From positions 61,138-125,137 of the forward strand of contig JAAEUE010000132.1 in assembly GCA_024227565.1 (NCBI GenBank): a stretch of 64,000 nucleotides of DNA, read 5' to 3'. The first letter of the stretch is position 1, and each line of letters starts with the position of its first letter. Position numbers and translations under genes: made by a program. Source of the DNA: Alphaproteobacteria bacterium (GTDB taxonomy: Bacteria; Pseudomonadota; Alphaproteobacteria; Rhizobiales; CAJQND01). The notes under the pieces are model-generated. The model saw nothing but the letters and a program-made list of their open reading frames with translations. It searched no databases and had not been told where the DNA came from. Below are positions 52,423-61,653 of this stretch, piece after piece.

Positions 52423-54876
52423 ATGCGCATTCTGATTTATATCGAACCCTTCCCAGTGCGCCAGACCATGGACCACTACCGGGACCATGCGGCTGCGTTT
52501 GCAAAAATGCTTGTGTCCCAAAGAGCGGCTGACCGGTTGACCGAATTTGATATCCGGATCTACGCCAACAGGGAGACCCTGAGTCACGCACAAGAGCAAG
52601 TTTTGGCAGCAAAACGTTTCCTGTTGGCACCGGAAAGCCGTGAGCAAGACCAGTTTCGGGCAAGTTTAACTGAATGGCCACACCAAGGCCTCGCCACATG
52701 GACACAATTGCTGAAGGGTGAAGGCGACGTTACGCAGGAATATGGCCGGATCTTGGAGCAAATTCACGGCCGTTTTGCATTCGATGTGGTGGTAACGCTT
52801 GGCGAAAATGGTGCCGCAAGAGCGTTTGCGGCCTCGGCGAACCTGGATCACATTGTATTGGATTTGAGCTTTTGCGAACCAAGCCTATTTGATACCGCAA
52901 TGTTCGATCCACTGGGTGTAGGCGGATCGTCCGTCATGGCCCAGGTCAATGTCTCGACGATCAAATCAATAGTTGGCAAAGAAGCATGGGCGGCCAATCT
53001 GGACCAGTTGTGCACTTCATCGGTTTATGCCCCCAACCTGATGGCAGAAAGCATTGGCGCGATCGACTTTACCGGCCAAGACCGGATCTTGCGACAGGGC
53101 AATGCACGTACCGCGTTGATATGCCTTCAAAGCTTCGATGATCCGGCTTTCCGCGCCCACACCAAATTCAACTCGCCTGCGCACATGATTGAAGAATGCT
53201 TGCCTGAACTTGCCGAAAACGATGTCCTGACGATCGTCCGCCCGCCCCAAACAGCCACCGATGGTCTTGGCCAAGCTGAAGCTATGGAGCAAGCAAAACA
53301 AGTGGCAGATGGATTTGCAGACAAAGCCATTTGGCTCGACCGGCGCAGCGAACGCGTTACCGATACAAGGCTCTACACCCTTTGCGACCTTGTGCTGACT
53401 GCAAATGGTTCTGCTGGCTTTGAGGCCATGCTGTTCGACAAGCAGGTTTGTGTGCTTGGCGGCGCCGCGTACAAACCTATTGGCGCGTTCCCAAAATTGG
53501 ATGCAGTCCTCTCACGCCATTATGACAGCAGGACGTATCTGAAAAACATTGCCGCCTTGCGGGCCTTCATCATTCGAGCACGGTTTGTGGCGTGCCGTGA
53601 TGCCTTCTTATTTGAAACATTCATTGACCGGTTGCAGCAAACACTAAACATCTGGCACGACTGCGATGGCAGCCCCAAACAGGCTCTGGAAAACACCTAT
53701 GAGCACTATGGTGCGCCTGCAGCAGAGGCCTTGAAAGACGCAATCGATACACGAACGGAACTCGAAAGAACTTCACAGCCGGTTCCCTCAACAATCGTCC
53801 CGGCCGAAACGGGAACGTTGAAATTGTGGAACAAATCTGTATCGAACCTGACGAACCGGGCGCGCCGATCATTGGGGCGAAAAATATTGAAAACTGGTCT
53901 GGCCGGCCCACCGGGCACCGGCCCCCTCGCCGGCAACAGCCTATTTGCCAATTCAGCCGATCAATCTGCAAAACCGTTGCCTGAGTTCCCGACTCACCCT
54001 CTTTCCGCAAGCGAGGCGCAGGCGGTTTCAACCGCACATGCAGTGCTGCAAAAGCAACGCAAAAGCCGTTCGACATTCGCCATCATTGCCCATTGTTTTT
54101 ACACGGACACCACACAACAGCTTGTCGATCGCCTGCAGTTCGTCGAACAGAAATTTGATCTTTTCGCCTCCGTCCCACCCTTCGGAAATTCCGAGATCAA
54201 GAGCATCGTCCGAAGCGCATTTCCCACCGCGAAGATCATTTGCTTGCCCAATCGTGGACAGGATATCTGGCCCTTCAGCTTCACCTTGTCCGAATTGGAA
54301 ACAGACAGATACGAGAACGTATTGAAGCTGCAAACCGGCAAGCCCCATCTTGAAAGCGAGATGATTGACCAAGATCTTGGGGCAACATGGCTGGACTATT
54401 GCCTCACTTGCCTTCTGGGAGAACCCGGTTCGACCGGGCGAATTGACGAGCTCCTCAGTCCCCAGGAGCCCTGGAGCATGGCCGGACCAATCGGCATGCT
54501 CGCATCAAGTAAACAGCAAATGCTTGAACTGGATTTTAACCCGGCAACGGCCCTGCACGGCCTGGATCTGGACCATGTTCCAAACTATTGGCCATACATC
54601 AGAGGCGGCATGTACTGGATCAAATCCGGCGTGCTCCGGCCCATCATTGCAGGTTTTAGCAATGGCGAACACTACACACCAGGCACAATGGTCCCAAACT
54701 GCCAAATGAGCCAGTTCGCCAAATTTGCATTTGCCCTTGCAGCTGAACAATCTGGAGCCCCATCATGCGCACTGCCATCCGATTCGGGGCCCCTGCTCCC
54801 CACCTTCGGCCCGGTAAAACAGTCTGTAAATGAGGCTCTGCGGGAATTTGTTAAATCAAGCACTGGTCATGGATAA
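52423..54876 (+). CDS. large glycan-synthesis protein with C-terminal RgpF-like domain
   Basis: The 817-residue protein has an N-terminal half (residues 1-440) resembling capsule-type glycosyltransferases that work on stacked sugars (LNVSTIKSIVGKEAW, TLCDLVLTANGSAGFEAMLFDKQVCVLGGAAY), and a C-terminal part (residues 545-800) of the RgpF type (FAIIAHCFYTDTTQQLVDRL, ICLPNRGQDIWPFSF, VLKLQTGKPH, WPYIRGGMYWI). RgpF takes part in rhamnan-glucose polysaccharide synthesis. The enzyme is likely to extend a surface polysaccharide. It follows the previous gene by 5 nt, and the usual capsule export genes are absent. Confidence 0.7.
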   Translation: MRILIYIEPFPVRQTMDHYRDHAAAFAKMLVSQRAADRLTEFDIRIYANRETLSHAQEQVLAAKRFLLAPESREQDQFRASLTEWPHQGLATWTQLLKGEGDVTQEYGRILEQIHGRFAFDVVVTLGENGAARAFAASANLDHIVLDLSFCEPSLFDTAMFDPLGVGGSSVMAQVNVSTIKSIVGKEAWAANLDQLCTSSVYAPNLMAESIGAIDFTGQDRILRQGNARTALICLQSFDDPAFRAHTKFNSPAHMIEECLPELAENDVLTIVRPPQTATDGLGQAEAMEQAKQVADGFADKAIWLDRRSERVTDTRLYTLCDLVLTANGSAGFEAMLFDKQVCVLGGAAYKPIGAFPKLDAVLSRHYDSRTYLKNIAALRAFIIRARFVACRDAFLFETFIDRLQQTLNIWHDCDGSPKQALENTYEHYGAPAAEALKDAIDTRTELERTSQPVPSTIVPAETGTLKLWNKSVSNLTNRARRSLGRKILKTGLAGPPGTGPLAGNSLFANSADQSAKPLPEFPTHPLSASEAQAVSTAHAVLQKQRKSRSTFAIIAHCFYTDTTQQLVDRLQFVEQKFDLFASVPPFGNSEIKSIVRSAFPTAKIICLPNRGQDIWPFSFTLSELETDRYENVLKLQTGKPHLESEMIDQDLGATWLDYCLTCLLGEPGSTGRIDELLSPQEPWSMAGPIGMLASSKQQMLELDFNPATALHGLDLDHVPNYWPYIRGGMYWIKSGVLRPIIAGFSNGEHYTPGTMVPNCQMSQFAKFAFALAAEQSGAPSCALPSDSGPLLPTFGPVKQSVNEALREFVKSSTGHG

Positions 54877-54885
54877 GGAATAAAT

Positions 54886-54989
54886 AGAGCCGCATAATCG
54901 GGGTTATGCACGCGACAATCCGGGATTTCACGAATCAACCAGGCGGACGGATCGTATTTGAGACGATCTCACATGTTGATCGCGGCTCT
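54886..54989. repeat. 104-bp segment with 8-bp inverted ends
   Basis: AGAGCCGC (54886-54893) and GCGGCTCT (54982-54989) are perfect inverted copies at the two ends of a 104-nt segment beside the RgpF-like gene. It could be the end region or a miniature of a mobile element; direct repeats were not evident. Confidence 0.4.
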
Positions 54990-55708
54990 CTCATCCGATC
55001 TCACAACCGATAAGCGGCGGATCGCGACGGTGTGCGAATAGCCCCCCGGCTTCTGCCAGAAGGGTACCGAGATTTAGTGTCAACTCCGGAAGCGCAATAT
55101 CAGGTTCGATCTGTTCGTAGCGGTGCAAACCCACCTTGCGCGCTAATCTCCGGGGTCGATGTTGACGCCGAAACGCTCTGCGCATGCCAACAATCCGAAC
55201 CAGACACCATTTGGTATTTCCAGACGCTGGGAATTTGCTGCTTGTGTCGATTGCGCCACTGGTAGCAGGTGGCGTCACTCGCCCCCGGCAGAACGACAGG
55301 CCGATGCAACATCGGAACCTGAAGCAAGGTTCAACTCTATCTCGCGCAAAAGGCACAACACATCTTCATCTGAATGACGCTTCCGAGCCATGGTCTGCGC
55401 CACCCCTGTTGTCATCATCAGACTTTGCGGACGAATTGTAGTCTGTTCCAAGCAATATCTCTGTTGCAAACTGCGGTTTGGGCCAAACGCTGGACGGCCT
55501 CAAGCTCGTCCCGGCGCTGGCCTTCAAGGCAAAGACTCGACTTGCTGCGTGTCCTAGTCAATAATCGGTGTGAAAACTCAGACATAATTGCAGCGTTTGC
55601 CTGTATTCGGCCAATTTCTGCCCCCCATCCAAGGCTTGCGCGCAGCATTGAAGGGGGCATTGCAGATCGCATCAAAACTGGCCGCCGAATTTCAAGTGGA
55701 GAGTTGTC
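54990..55708. other. gene-poor stretch with mobile-element debris
   Basis: Apart from the IS3 remnant at 55220-55391 I see no supported gene. A minus-strand frame at 54991-55356 ends in a run of residues (LARKVGLHRYEQIEPDIALPEL and GTLLAEAGG) that looks like a decayed coding sequence but matches nothing I know. The part from 55420 to 55708 holds only short chance frames and the upstream region of the Na/Pi transporter gene. Confidence 0.5.
55220..55391 (-). pseudogene. IS3-family OrfA remnant with frameshift
   Basis: Read from the ATG at 55391 the product begins MARKRHSDEDVLCLLREIEL and continues NLASGSDVASACRSAG, the helix-turn-helix start of IS3-family OrfA. After that the frame shifts by one extra G near 55287; the next frame resumes with ASDATCYQWRNRHKQ, the next part of OrfA. 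The rest of OrfA and all of OrfB are missing. It is a decayed insertion sequence. Confidence 0.7.
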
Positions 55709-57508
55709 ATGATCCGGCGAATAATCTTGCCTGTGATGTGTGCGGTCCTAATCTACGGCTTTTGGATCAGCCCAGACTTCAAGGAAATTGCCGCAGGTGT
55801 GGCCATCTTCCTGTTTGGCATGCTGTTTTTGGAAGAGGGCTTTAAGGCCTTTACCGGCGGCCTACTGGAAAACCTTCTCAACAAGACCACCGACAAGCTT
55901 TGGAAGTCGATCTCATTCGGTGTTGTCGCCACGACGATCATGCAATCCAGCTCGCTGGTCTCGGTCATCACCATCTCGTTCCTGAGTGCCGAACTGATTG
56001 CGCTAGCTTCTGGCATCGGCATCGTTTTCGGCGCCAACATCGGCACCACGACCGGTGCTTGGTTGATCGCTGGACTCGGCCTGAAAGTTAAGATTTCCGC
56101 CTACGCCATGCCGATGCTGGTGTTCGGCATCATTATGGTGTTCCAGACGAACCGCCACTTAAAGGGCGCCGGCTATATTCTCGCCGGCCTCGGCTTCCTG
56201 TTCCTCGGCATCCATCACATGAAGGAAGGCTTTGAGGCTTTCCGCTCCAGCATTGACATGACCCAGTTTGCGCTGGAGGGTTATCTGGGCCTGTTCGCCT
56301 TTGCCGGTATCGGCATCTTCGCCACCGTGGTCATGCAGTCTTCGCATGCCACTCTGGTGCTGATTATCACCGCGCTCGCCGCCCAGCAGGTGACCTATGA
56401 GAACGCCCTGGCGCTTGCTATCGGCGCCAATGTCGGCACCACCATCACCGCCATTCTCGGCGCCATGAGTTCCAACTACCAGGGCAAGCGCCTGGCCGCC
56501 GGCCACCTGATCTTCAACCTCATCACCGGCGTCATTGCCATTGCCTTCATATCCCAGCTGGTCTGGGCGGTTGATGTGGTTTCTGAAGTGGTCGGGATCC
56601 GCGCCGACGACTACACCCTCAAGCTCGCCGTCTTCCACACCATCTTCAACGTCATCGGCGTAGTTGTTCTGGTGCCGTTCGTCAGGCAGTTGGTGAATTT
56701 CCTCGAGCGCAGCATTCCCGCGCCCACGCTCGACATCGTCGAACCGAAATACCTCACCGATGCCGTGCTCGATTTCCCCGAAACCATGCTGGAAGCGGTG
56801 CGCAACGAGATCATCCACCTCTATGACAACGCCTTCGAGATCATTGCCCATGGCATAAACCTGCATCGCACGGAGATTCTCACCGCCGACGATCTTGAAG
56901 ACCTGATCGACAAGGATCGCGAGATCCACGAGTTCGACCTCGACGCGACCTACGAAAGAAAGGTTAAGGCCCTGTATGCCCGTATCCTGGACTTCATCAG
57001 TCATGCCCACGCCGACCTGCCGCCGGAGTTTATCGACCAACTCTACGCGCTCAGGCGGTCCTGCCGGCAGATCGTCATGACGGTCAAGGAGATCAAACAC
57101 ATCCGCAAGAACGTCACCCGTTACATTGTCGACGAGGACGAGGATATCCGCAAAGAGTACAACGCGTTGCGGGTGCAACTTGCCCAACTGCTGCGCGAAA
57201 TCCAGGAGTTGCGCGATACACCCGAGGAAGATCGAAATGTCGTCGAACTCGATGCCTATCGCGTAGCGATCGACGAAGAGAACAGCGTTGCCAATGGTGA
57301 ACTTGACAAGCTCATTCGCGCCCGCAAGATTACCCCTGAAATGGGAACCTCACTGATCAACGACCACGGCTATGCCCGCGACGCCATCTGGCACCTTACC
57401 GACATTGCCAAAACGCTGTTCGGATCTCATGATCTAGCCGCCATGGAGGCCGAAGAGCTGATTGGCCTTGACGACGACGACGTTGAAGCGGTTGCACAAG
57501 AGGTCTAA
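55709..57508 (+). CDS. Na+/phosphate cotransporter family protein with PhoU-like tail
   Basis: The 599-residue protein has about eight membrane segments in two inverted repeats, each with a QSS motif (TTIMQSSSLVSVITISFLSA and VVMQSSHATLVLIITALAAQ), as in the NptA/YjbB family that exports or imports phosphate with sodium. Residues 350-580 form an alpha-helical PhoU-like cytoplasmic domain, rich in Glu and Lys. The ATG at 55709 has GGAGAG 3-4 nt before it. The GC content is higher than in the neighbouring debris. It is flanked by mobile-element remnants, so it may be horizontally placed. Confidence 0.92.
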   Translation: MIRRIILPVMCAVLIYGFWISPDFKEIAAGVAIFLFGMLFLEEGFKAFTGGLLENLLNKTTDKLWKSISFGVVATTIMQSSSLVSVITISFLSAELIALASGIGIVFGANIGTTTGAWLIAGLGLKVKISAYAMPMLVFGIIMVFQTNRHLKGAGYILAGLGFLFLGIHHMKEGFEAFRSSIDMTQFALEGYLGLFAFAGIGIFATVVMQSSHATLVLIITALAAQQVTYENALALAIGANVGTTITAILGAMSSNYQGKRLAAGHLIFNLITGVIAIAFISQLVWAVDVVSEVVGIRADDYTLKLAVFHTIFNVIGVVVLVPFVRQLVNFLERSIPAPTLDIVEPKYLTDAVLDFPETMLEAVRNEIIHLYDNAFEIIAHGINLHRTEILTADDLEDLIDKDREIHEFDLDATYERKVKALYARILDFISHAHADLPPEFIDQLYALRRSCRQIVMTVKEIKHIRKNVTRYIVDEDEDIRKEYNALRVQLAQLLREIQELRDTPEEDRNVVELDAYRVAIDEENSVANGELDKLIRARKITPEMGTSLINDHGYARDAIWHLTDIAKTLFGSHDLAAMEAEELIGLDDDDVEAVAQEV

Positions 57509-57652
57509 CCGGGTCGGCCCTTCCGTGCGAAATCAGCTGGCTGCGGCGTGAAACGCGGCCACGTGCCACAACGGAATTGTGTTGTTACCATACACCGATC
57601 TGAAGGGTGTTGCTGTACGATATCCGAAAAGCCCCCCAGGGAGGAATGTACA

Positions 57653-57874
57653 ATGAAACTAAGCAAATTGCTTAAACTCGGCAATCTGAAACGCTCGAAA
57701 AAGCGTGAAGCGTTAGAGAAAATTCTCAGGAAACTGGAGAAAAAAGCAAAGAAGCTGGAGACCGAGATGGCTGCTGAAGAATCGGGCAAGAAACTGAAGA
57801 AGCTGAAAACCAAGCTGAGCACCAACAAGCGCCACCGCCAGAAGGCTAAAAAATTGCTTGCCGAGCTGGACTAG
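57653..57874 (+). CDS. small lysine-rich coiled-coil protein
   Basis: The 73-residue product is almost all Lys, Leu and Glu in a helical pattern (KLLKLGNLKRSKKREALEKIL, KLEKKAKKLETEMAAEES), likely a coiled coil or a nucleic-acid-binding helix. The ATG at 57653 follows GGGAGGAATGTACA, a strong ribosome site, which fixes the start. It lies 144 nt behind the Na/Pi gene. No family is recognised; it may bind DNA or RNA, or act as a small adaptor. Confidence 0.65.
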   Translation: MKLSKLLKLGNLKRSKKREALEKILRKLEKKAKKLETEMAAEESGKKLKKLKTKLSTNKRHRQKAKKLLAELD

Positions 57875-58000
57875 CACATCATCCGATCCCCGCGAAACGA
57901 GGATCAATAAGATTGCGCGGTCAAAACAACCAGATTGAGGACTAATTTGTTTCAATCGGGGATCATACTGACTTTGGCGCAATCTCACCTGAATCCATGT

Positions 58001-58797
58001 TTAATCATCGACGCCACACCAGTCGCAAATGCTTAATGCATACACCTTGATGGCCGTCATATAGTCATCAATGTCCACATACTCGTCATTTGCATGCATA
58101 ACCGCAGTTGGACCCGGGCCAAATATGACTGTTGGCGTATCTCCATTGTTGATCAAAAAGCGAGTATCCGCCGCACCTTGACGTCCACTTATTTCAGGCT
58201 CCGCGCCGGTGATCTCCTTAAAGCAGTCGACCATGGTGGTGACGATCGGATGATCCGTTGGTATATCAGCTGCTTCAGCATCCAAACCGCCGAACTTGTT
58301 GCCAAAGGTGACCTCTGGCGGGTTGTCTTTCATCCATGGATCGTCGGCGGCCACCTTGGCAATATGTTCGAGAAAGACCTCCTTTACGCCGTTATGGTCT
58401 TCCCCGGGCACCGTGGCCAGACTGCCCTTCAGCAGGCACGTGTCCGGAAAAGCGCTCGGGAAACTGCCCGATTCAAAGGTGCCGATGAGGCACGGCAGCG
58501 TGTCAAGAATGTTCGGATATAGTGGATGCGAGATGGTGTTGAGGCGCTGTTTCTCCAGCTCATCAATGGCGGTCTTGACCTTGTAACCAAGGTCGATTGC
58601 GTTCACCCCGTTGTAGCGCTGCTGGATACCGGCCTTCTTGCCCCGCACGAGGATCTGAAACCAGATGCGGCCAATGCAGGCCGGCTGTACGGCAAGCGTG
58701 CTGGTTTCGCCCGAGATTGCCGCATCCGCCCTATAGCCGCGCAACACTGTGTCCAGCGTGCCATGGCCCGACACTTCCTCATCGACAACCAGATCGT
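58001..58797 (-). pseudogene. M20-family metallopeptidase, 5'-truncated
   Basis: The last 265 residues or so of an ArgE/DapE-type M20 deacylase are present: VVDEEVSGHGTLDTVLRGYRADAAISGE, a middle dimerisation part, then SGRQGAADTRFLINNGDTPTVIFGPG and AVMHANDEYVDIDDYM at the end. A full member is about 420 residues; the first 150, with GHIDVVP and the first metal ligands, are gone. The frame runs upstream to an ATG at 58903, but those 35 residues do not belong to the family. The break lies next to a decayed IS1182-type element, which probably caused the loss. Confidence 0.75.
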
Positions 58798-59128
58798 CCA
58801 TGTGCAGCCTCATAGGTGCGAAGTGAGGATCACAGCGCTCAAATGTGGATGCGGACAATTCAATCGTTTCTTGGGAGCGCTGCATATGTCTGATTTGGGA
58901 CATAGGACGTCGCGGGGGACGAATGAAATCCGCAACATCTCGTTCAGTATTCCGCTAGTTTCCGGCCTTCCTTATGCCGCACGGCATTCCTCCACGCATC
59001 AATTCGTGCTTTCGTGAGAGTGGCCTTCGACATAGTGAGCACATGCACCTTCATGTCGACGCCACAGGATCAAAGGTCCGGCGAAAGACGCACTCGAAAA
59101 TGACCATTGAAACTGAACGCGAAATACT

Positions 59129-60036
59129 GAAGTATCCCCGGTCGGCAACCACATCCAGCTCATCCACCCCCAGGGCGTCCTTGGCTTTCTGCGCCATCGG
59201 GGCAAGCTGGGCCCGGTCAGAGCCGGTCTGCACCACATCATGGGCGACGATCAGGTAATGATCGGTCTCCACCGCGGCTTGCACATTGTAGCCCACCACA
59301 CCTGATCCACGGCCGCTGGTCGCCATTGAACGCGCATCCGGATCGCTCAGAGAGATCTGTTCATCCGGCTCATTGAGCATCTGGACTTCCAGAGACTTCA
59401 GCCGCCCATCTCCTCGCGCAGCTTGCCGATCTTGTCGTGCAGGCGTTCGACCCTTGCGCTGATCGCTGCCGTTGGCTCCTGACGATCGGCACTGTCCAAT
59501 TGTTGCAAATACCGGACAACGCTCTCGTCAATCTGCTGCATCCGCCGGCTCATCTTCGCCTTGGTGAAGTTCCGGTTCCGATTGTTCACAGCCTTGAACT
59601 TCGAACCGTCAATCGCAACGCTTGCCACCGACAAAAGCCCGATCTGCCGGCACAGCTCCACAAACTGAGAACACACCTTGCTGATTGCAGCTCCGTTATC
59701 CTTGCGGAAGTCGGCGATGGTCTTGTGATCGGGCACCAGACGGCCCGTCAGCCACATCACCTCAACATTGCGACCTGCCTCACGCTCAAGCCGACGGCTC
59801 GACTGCACCCGATTGAGATAGCCGTAAACATAAAGCTTCAACACAACTGCAGGATGATACCCTGGACGACCTGTCTCTGCCGCTTTAGCCCGAGCAAATC
59901 CCAATCCGGACAGCTCAAGCGCATCAATAAATGCGTCAATCACCCGAACCGGATTATCTTCGTCGATCCAATCCTCAAGCCTCTCGGGAAACAGTGTCGC
60001 CTGACTGCGATCAAGCCCTTCAATAAAGCGAGACAT
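59129..60036 (-). pseudogene. IS1182-family transposase, frameshifted and 3'-truncated
   Basis: From the ATG at 60036 the reading gives the IS1182 start (MSRFIEGLDRSQATLFPERL, then TGRPGYHPAVVLKLYVYGYL and LVPDHKTIADFRKDNG). The frame stops at 59398 because one base is missing near 59404; the other frame continues at once with RLKSLEVQMLNEPDEQISL and then DPDARSMATSGRGSGVVGYN, VDELDVVADRGYF. After about 59129 the match ends, so roughly the last 110 residues are lost. A strong ribosome site (GGAGGAATTG) precedes the start. The element is dead. Confidence 0.85.
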
Positions 60037-60039
60037 CAA

Positions 60040-60479
60040 TTCCTCCGATCACTCGGAGAACTGTACCTGACTTGCGCGTTTCCACACATGGCGTAACTCG
60101 GGCCCCGGTCGCAGCTCTCTGTAATGTAGCGACCACCGGCATGAGGCGGGCCGGCTGATCAGATTGGACGACACCATCATATCGCTGAATCGGGCATTGT
60201 ATATTGTCTGTCGAAAGGGCGACCAAGATAGATCGGCAATCTGCGCATTGAGAAACTGGCTTTCCTCGATCAAGGCAGAAGGAACGTGATCAACCCGACT
60301 TCCACAATGGGACAACAGCTGCCCGGTCAGGAAGCTGACGCGCCGGTCCTTTGTTCAACTATTAAAAGATGAAATCCCGGAAAATGTGGGCCTCTGATGT
60401 AACAGACTTACTCAACTTCAGTTGCTCGGGCGCAGAATATTACCGCCCACAACATTGAGAACCCCGCTTTGACGTGGAG
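60040..60479. other. stretch without a recognised gene
   Basis: The 440 nt between the dead transposase and the SnoaL-like gene contain a minus-strand frame of 88 codons (60049-60315) that starts with an ATG and reads like a real protein in places (ALIEESQFLNAQIADLSW, SDMMVSSNLISRPAS), but I cannot assign it and it lacks a good ribosome site. The element's left end may lie near 60060. No RNA gene or terminator is evident. Confidence 0.4.
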
Positions 60480-60905
60480 TCAGCTTACGATTGGATAGGC
60501 AGCCCCCTGATCCTGTGCTCCTGCGGCGGACGATGCATGGCGATGCAACCATTTCCAACCGCCTGATCTCCCAACCAGCGACACAGTCCACCGCACCGGC
60601 ACCTCAGTGGCACGACCGTCAATCTCCAGATGGATGATCAGATTGGCGGCGACTACTGCGCAGCTTTCCCGGAGTGTCACATGACGCCAGTGCCAGACAA
60701 ATCGCGTGGCCGTGGCTTCGGCAAAATTTCTGACAAAGATCGCTTCGACAGCTGAACGACCGGCACAAAGTTCATCGGCCCCGGTACCGATCATCGAGAT
60801 ATCATCTCCGTCATCGAATATCGCCATCTGGCGAACGATGTCCTTGGCACAATATGCGTCTGCATATTCCTCCAGCGTGGCCAGAACGGTTTCTTCTTCG
60901 GTCAT
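60480..60905 (-). CDS. SnoaL/NTF2-like protein
   Basis: The 141-residue protein fits the SnoaL-like branch of the NTF2 superfamily: a helical start (VLATLEEYADAYCAKDIVRQMAIF), a Gly-rich turn, then beta strands (TRFVWHWRHVTLRESCAVVAA, VPVRWTVSLVGRSGGWKWLHRHAS). Members are enzymes or small-ligand binders, so the function cannot be named. The ATG at 60905 has GGAAGGG before it and is chosen over a longer frame that would run through a hairpin. A terminator-like hairpin lies 67 nt upstream. Confidence 0.75.
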   Translation of the reverse strand: MTEEETVLATLEEYADAYCAKDIVRQMAIFDDGDDISMIGTGADELCAGRSAVEAIFVRNFAEATATRFVWHWRHVTLRESCAVVAANLIIHLEIDGRATEVPVRWTVSLVGRSGGWKWLHRHASSAAGAQDQGAAYPIVS

Positions 60906-60971
60906 GTGTTTGCCCTTCCAGCCAAATGCAACGCTCAGTCTCTTTCGGCTTGTTGCAACCAAAAGAGCGAA

Positions 60972-61004
60972 CAAAAAAAGGCTCGAGCCGCAACGGCTCG
61001 AACC
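60972..61004 (-). terminator. terminator-like hairpin in the leader of the SnoaL-like gene
   Basis: On the minus strand GGTTCGAGCCG (61004-60994) pairs with CGGCTCGAGCC (60990-60980), 11 bp with one G-U pair and a 3-nt loop, then a run of seven T (60979-60973). It lies about 70 nt before the SnoaL-like start codon. It may be the end of an upstream RNA or an attenuator of the downstream gene. Confidence 0.7.
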
Positions 61005-61653
61005 GGAGACGGCAACAATGTAGTGCAACCATTGCAACAGAGGCAAATCGTCTCTTCCGGCAGCTGCCGCGTGTAGAGGTAGATGTCCGGGTTGGGCCAT
61101 GAATCTTCTTCACGCCAACGGTGGCTGTGGAGGTAAAGCTGCCGTAATGTTTTGGTGTCGGCAACTTCTGCCGAAGGACAAACCCACGCATTTGCACATT
61201 CGGCCCTTACGCGCGACTGGCAGGCAAACTCTCGCTTTGCCGCCTCCTGGATGTACCAACCGATAGCATTCAATGACCGGTTTCAGTTGTCATTGGTTCC
61301 AGCACTGCGTTGCAGCGAATGACTGCTTCCCGCCCGAGTCTGACGTTGACGCCCACGAAACAAGCGAGCTCTTCAAACTGCAAGCCCGTGTTGGCCTAAG
61401 GTCCGCTTCTCTAATCGAGTGTTTCAGTCAAGCTCCAATTTCCTCTCTTGGGGGGTTTCTTAGTCACCTGGGTCACGCTTCTCTTCGCAATCTTTTGGCC
61501 TCATGGACTAAGAGGCCGCTGCATGCATGTGCTGGATCGGCGGTGGAGAGCCTTGCTTTCAATCGCGCTTTTGTGCGCAGCGGACATAATCGGCTTCATC
61601 CACAAACCTCGTCCAGGTGAGGACGATCCCGCTCAAACGGGTGAGGTGTTATC
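61005..61653. other. stretch without a supported gene, before IS110
   Basis: The 649 nt hold no convincing gene. A plus-strand frame at 61448-61653 reads like a membrane segment (GGFLVTWVTLLFAIFWPHGL, ALLSIALLCAADIIGFIHKP) and then runs into the IS110 element, so it might be a membrane-protein gene cut by the insertion; it has only a TTG to start on. On the minus strand, just before the hairpin, CAATG/CATTG and GAGACG/CGTCTC are further short pairings. Confidence 0.4.

Noticed and set aside
56159..57187. 342-codon open frame on the minus strand
   Set aside because: It is antisense to the well-supported Na/Pi cotransporter gene and is rich in Asp, Gly and Val without any family pattern.
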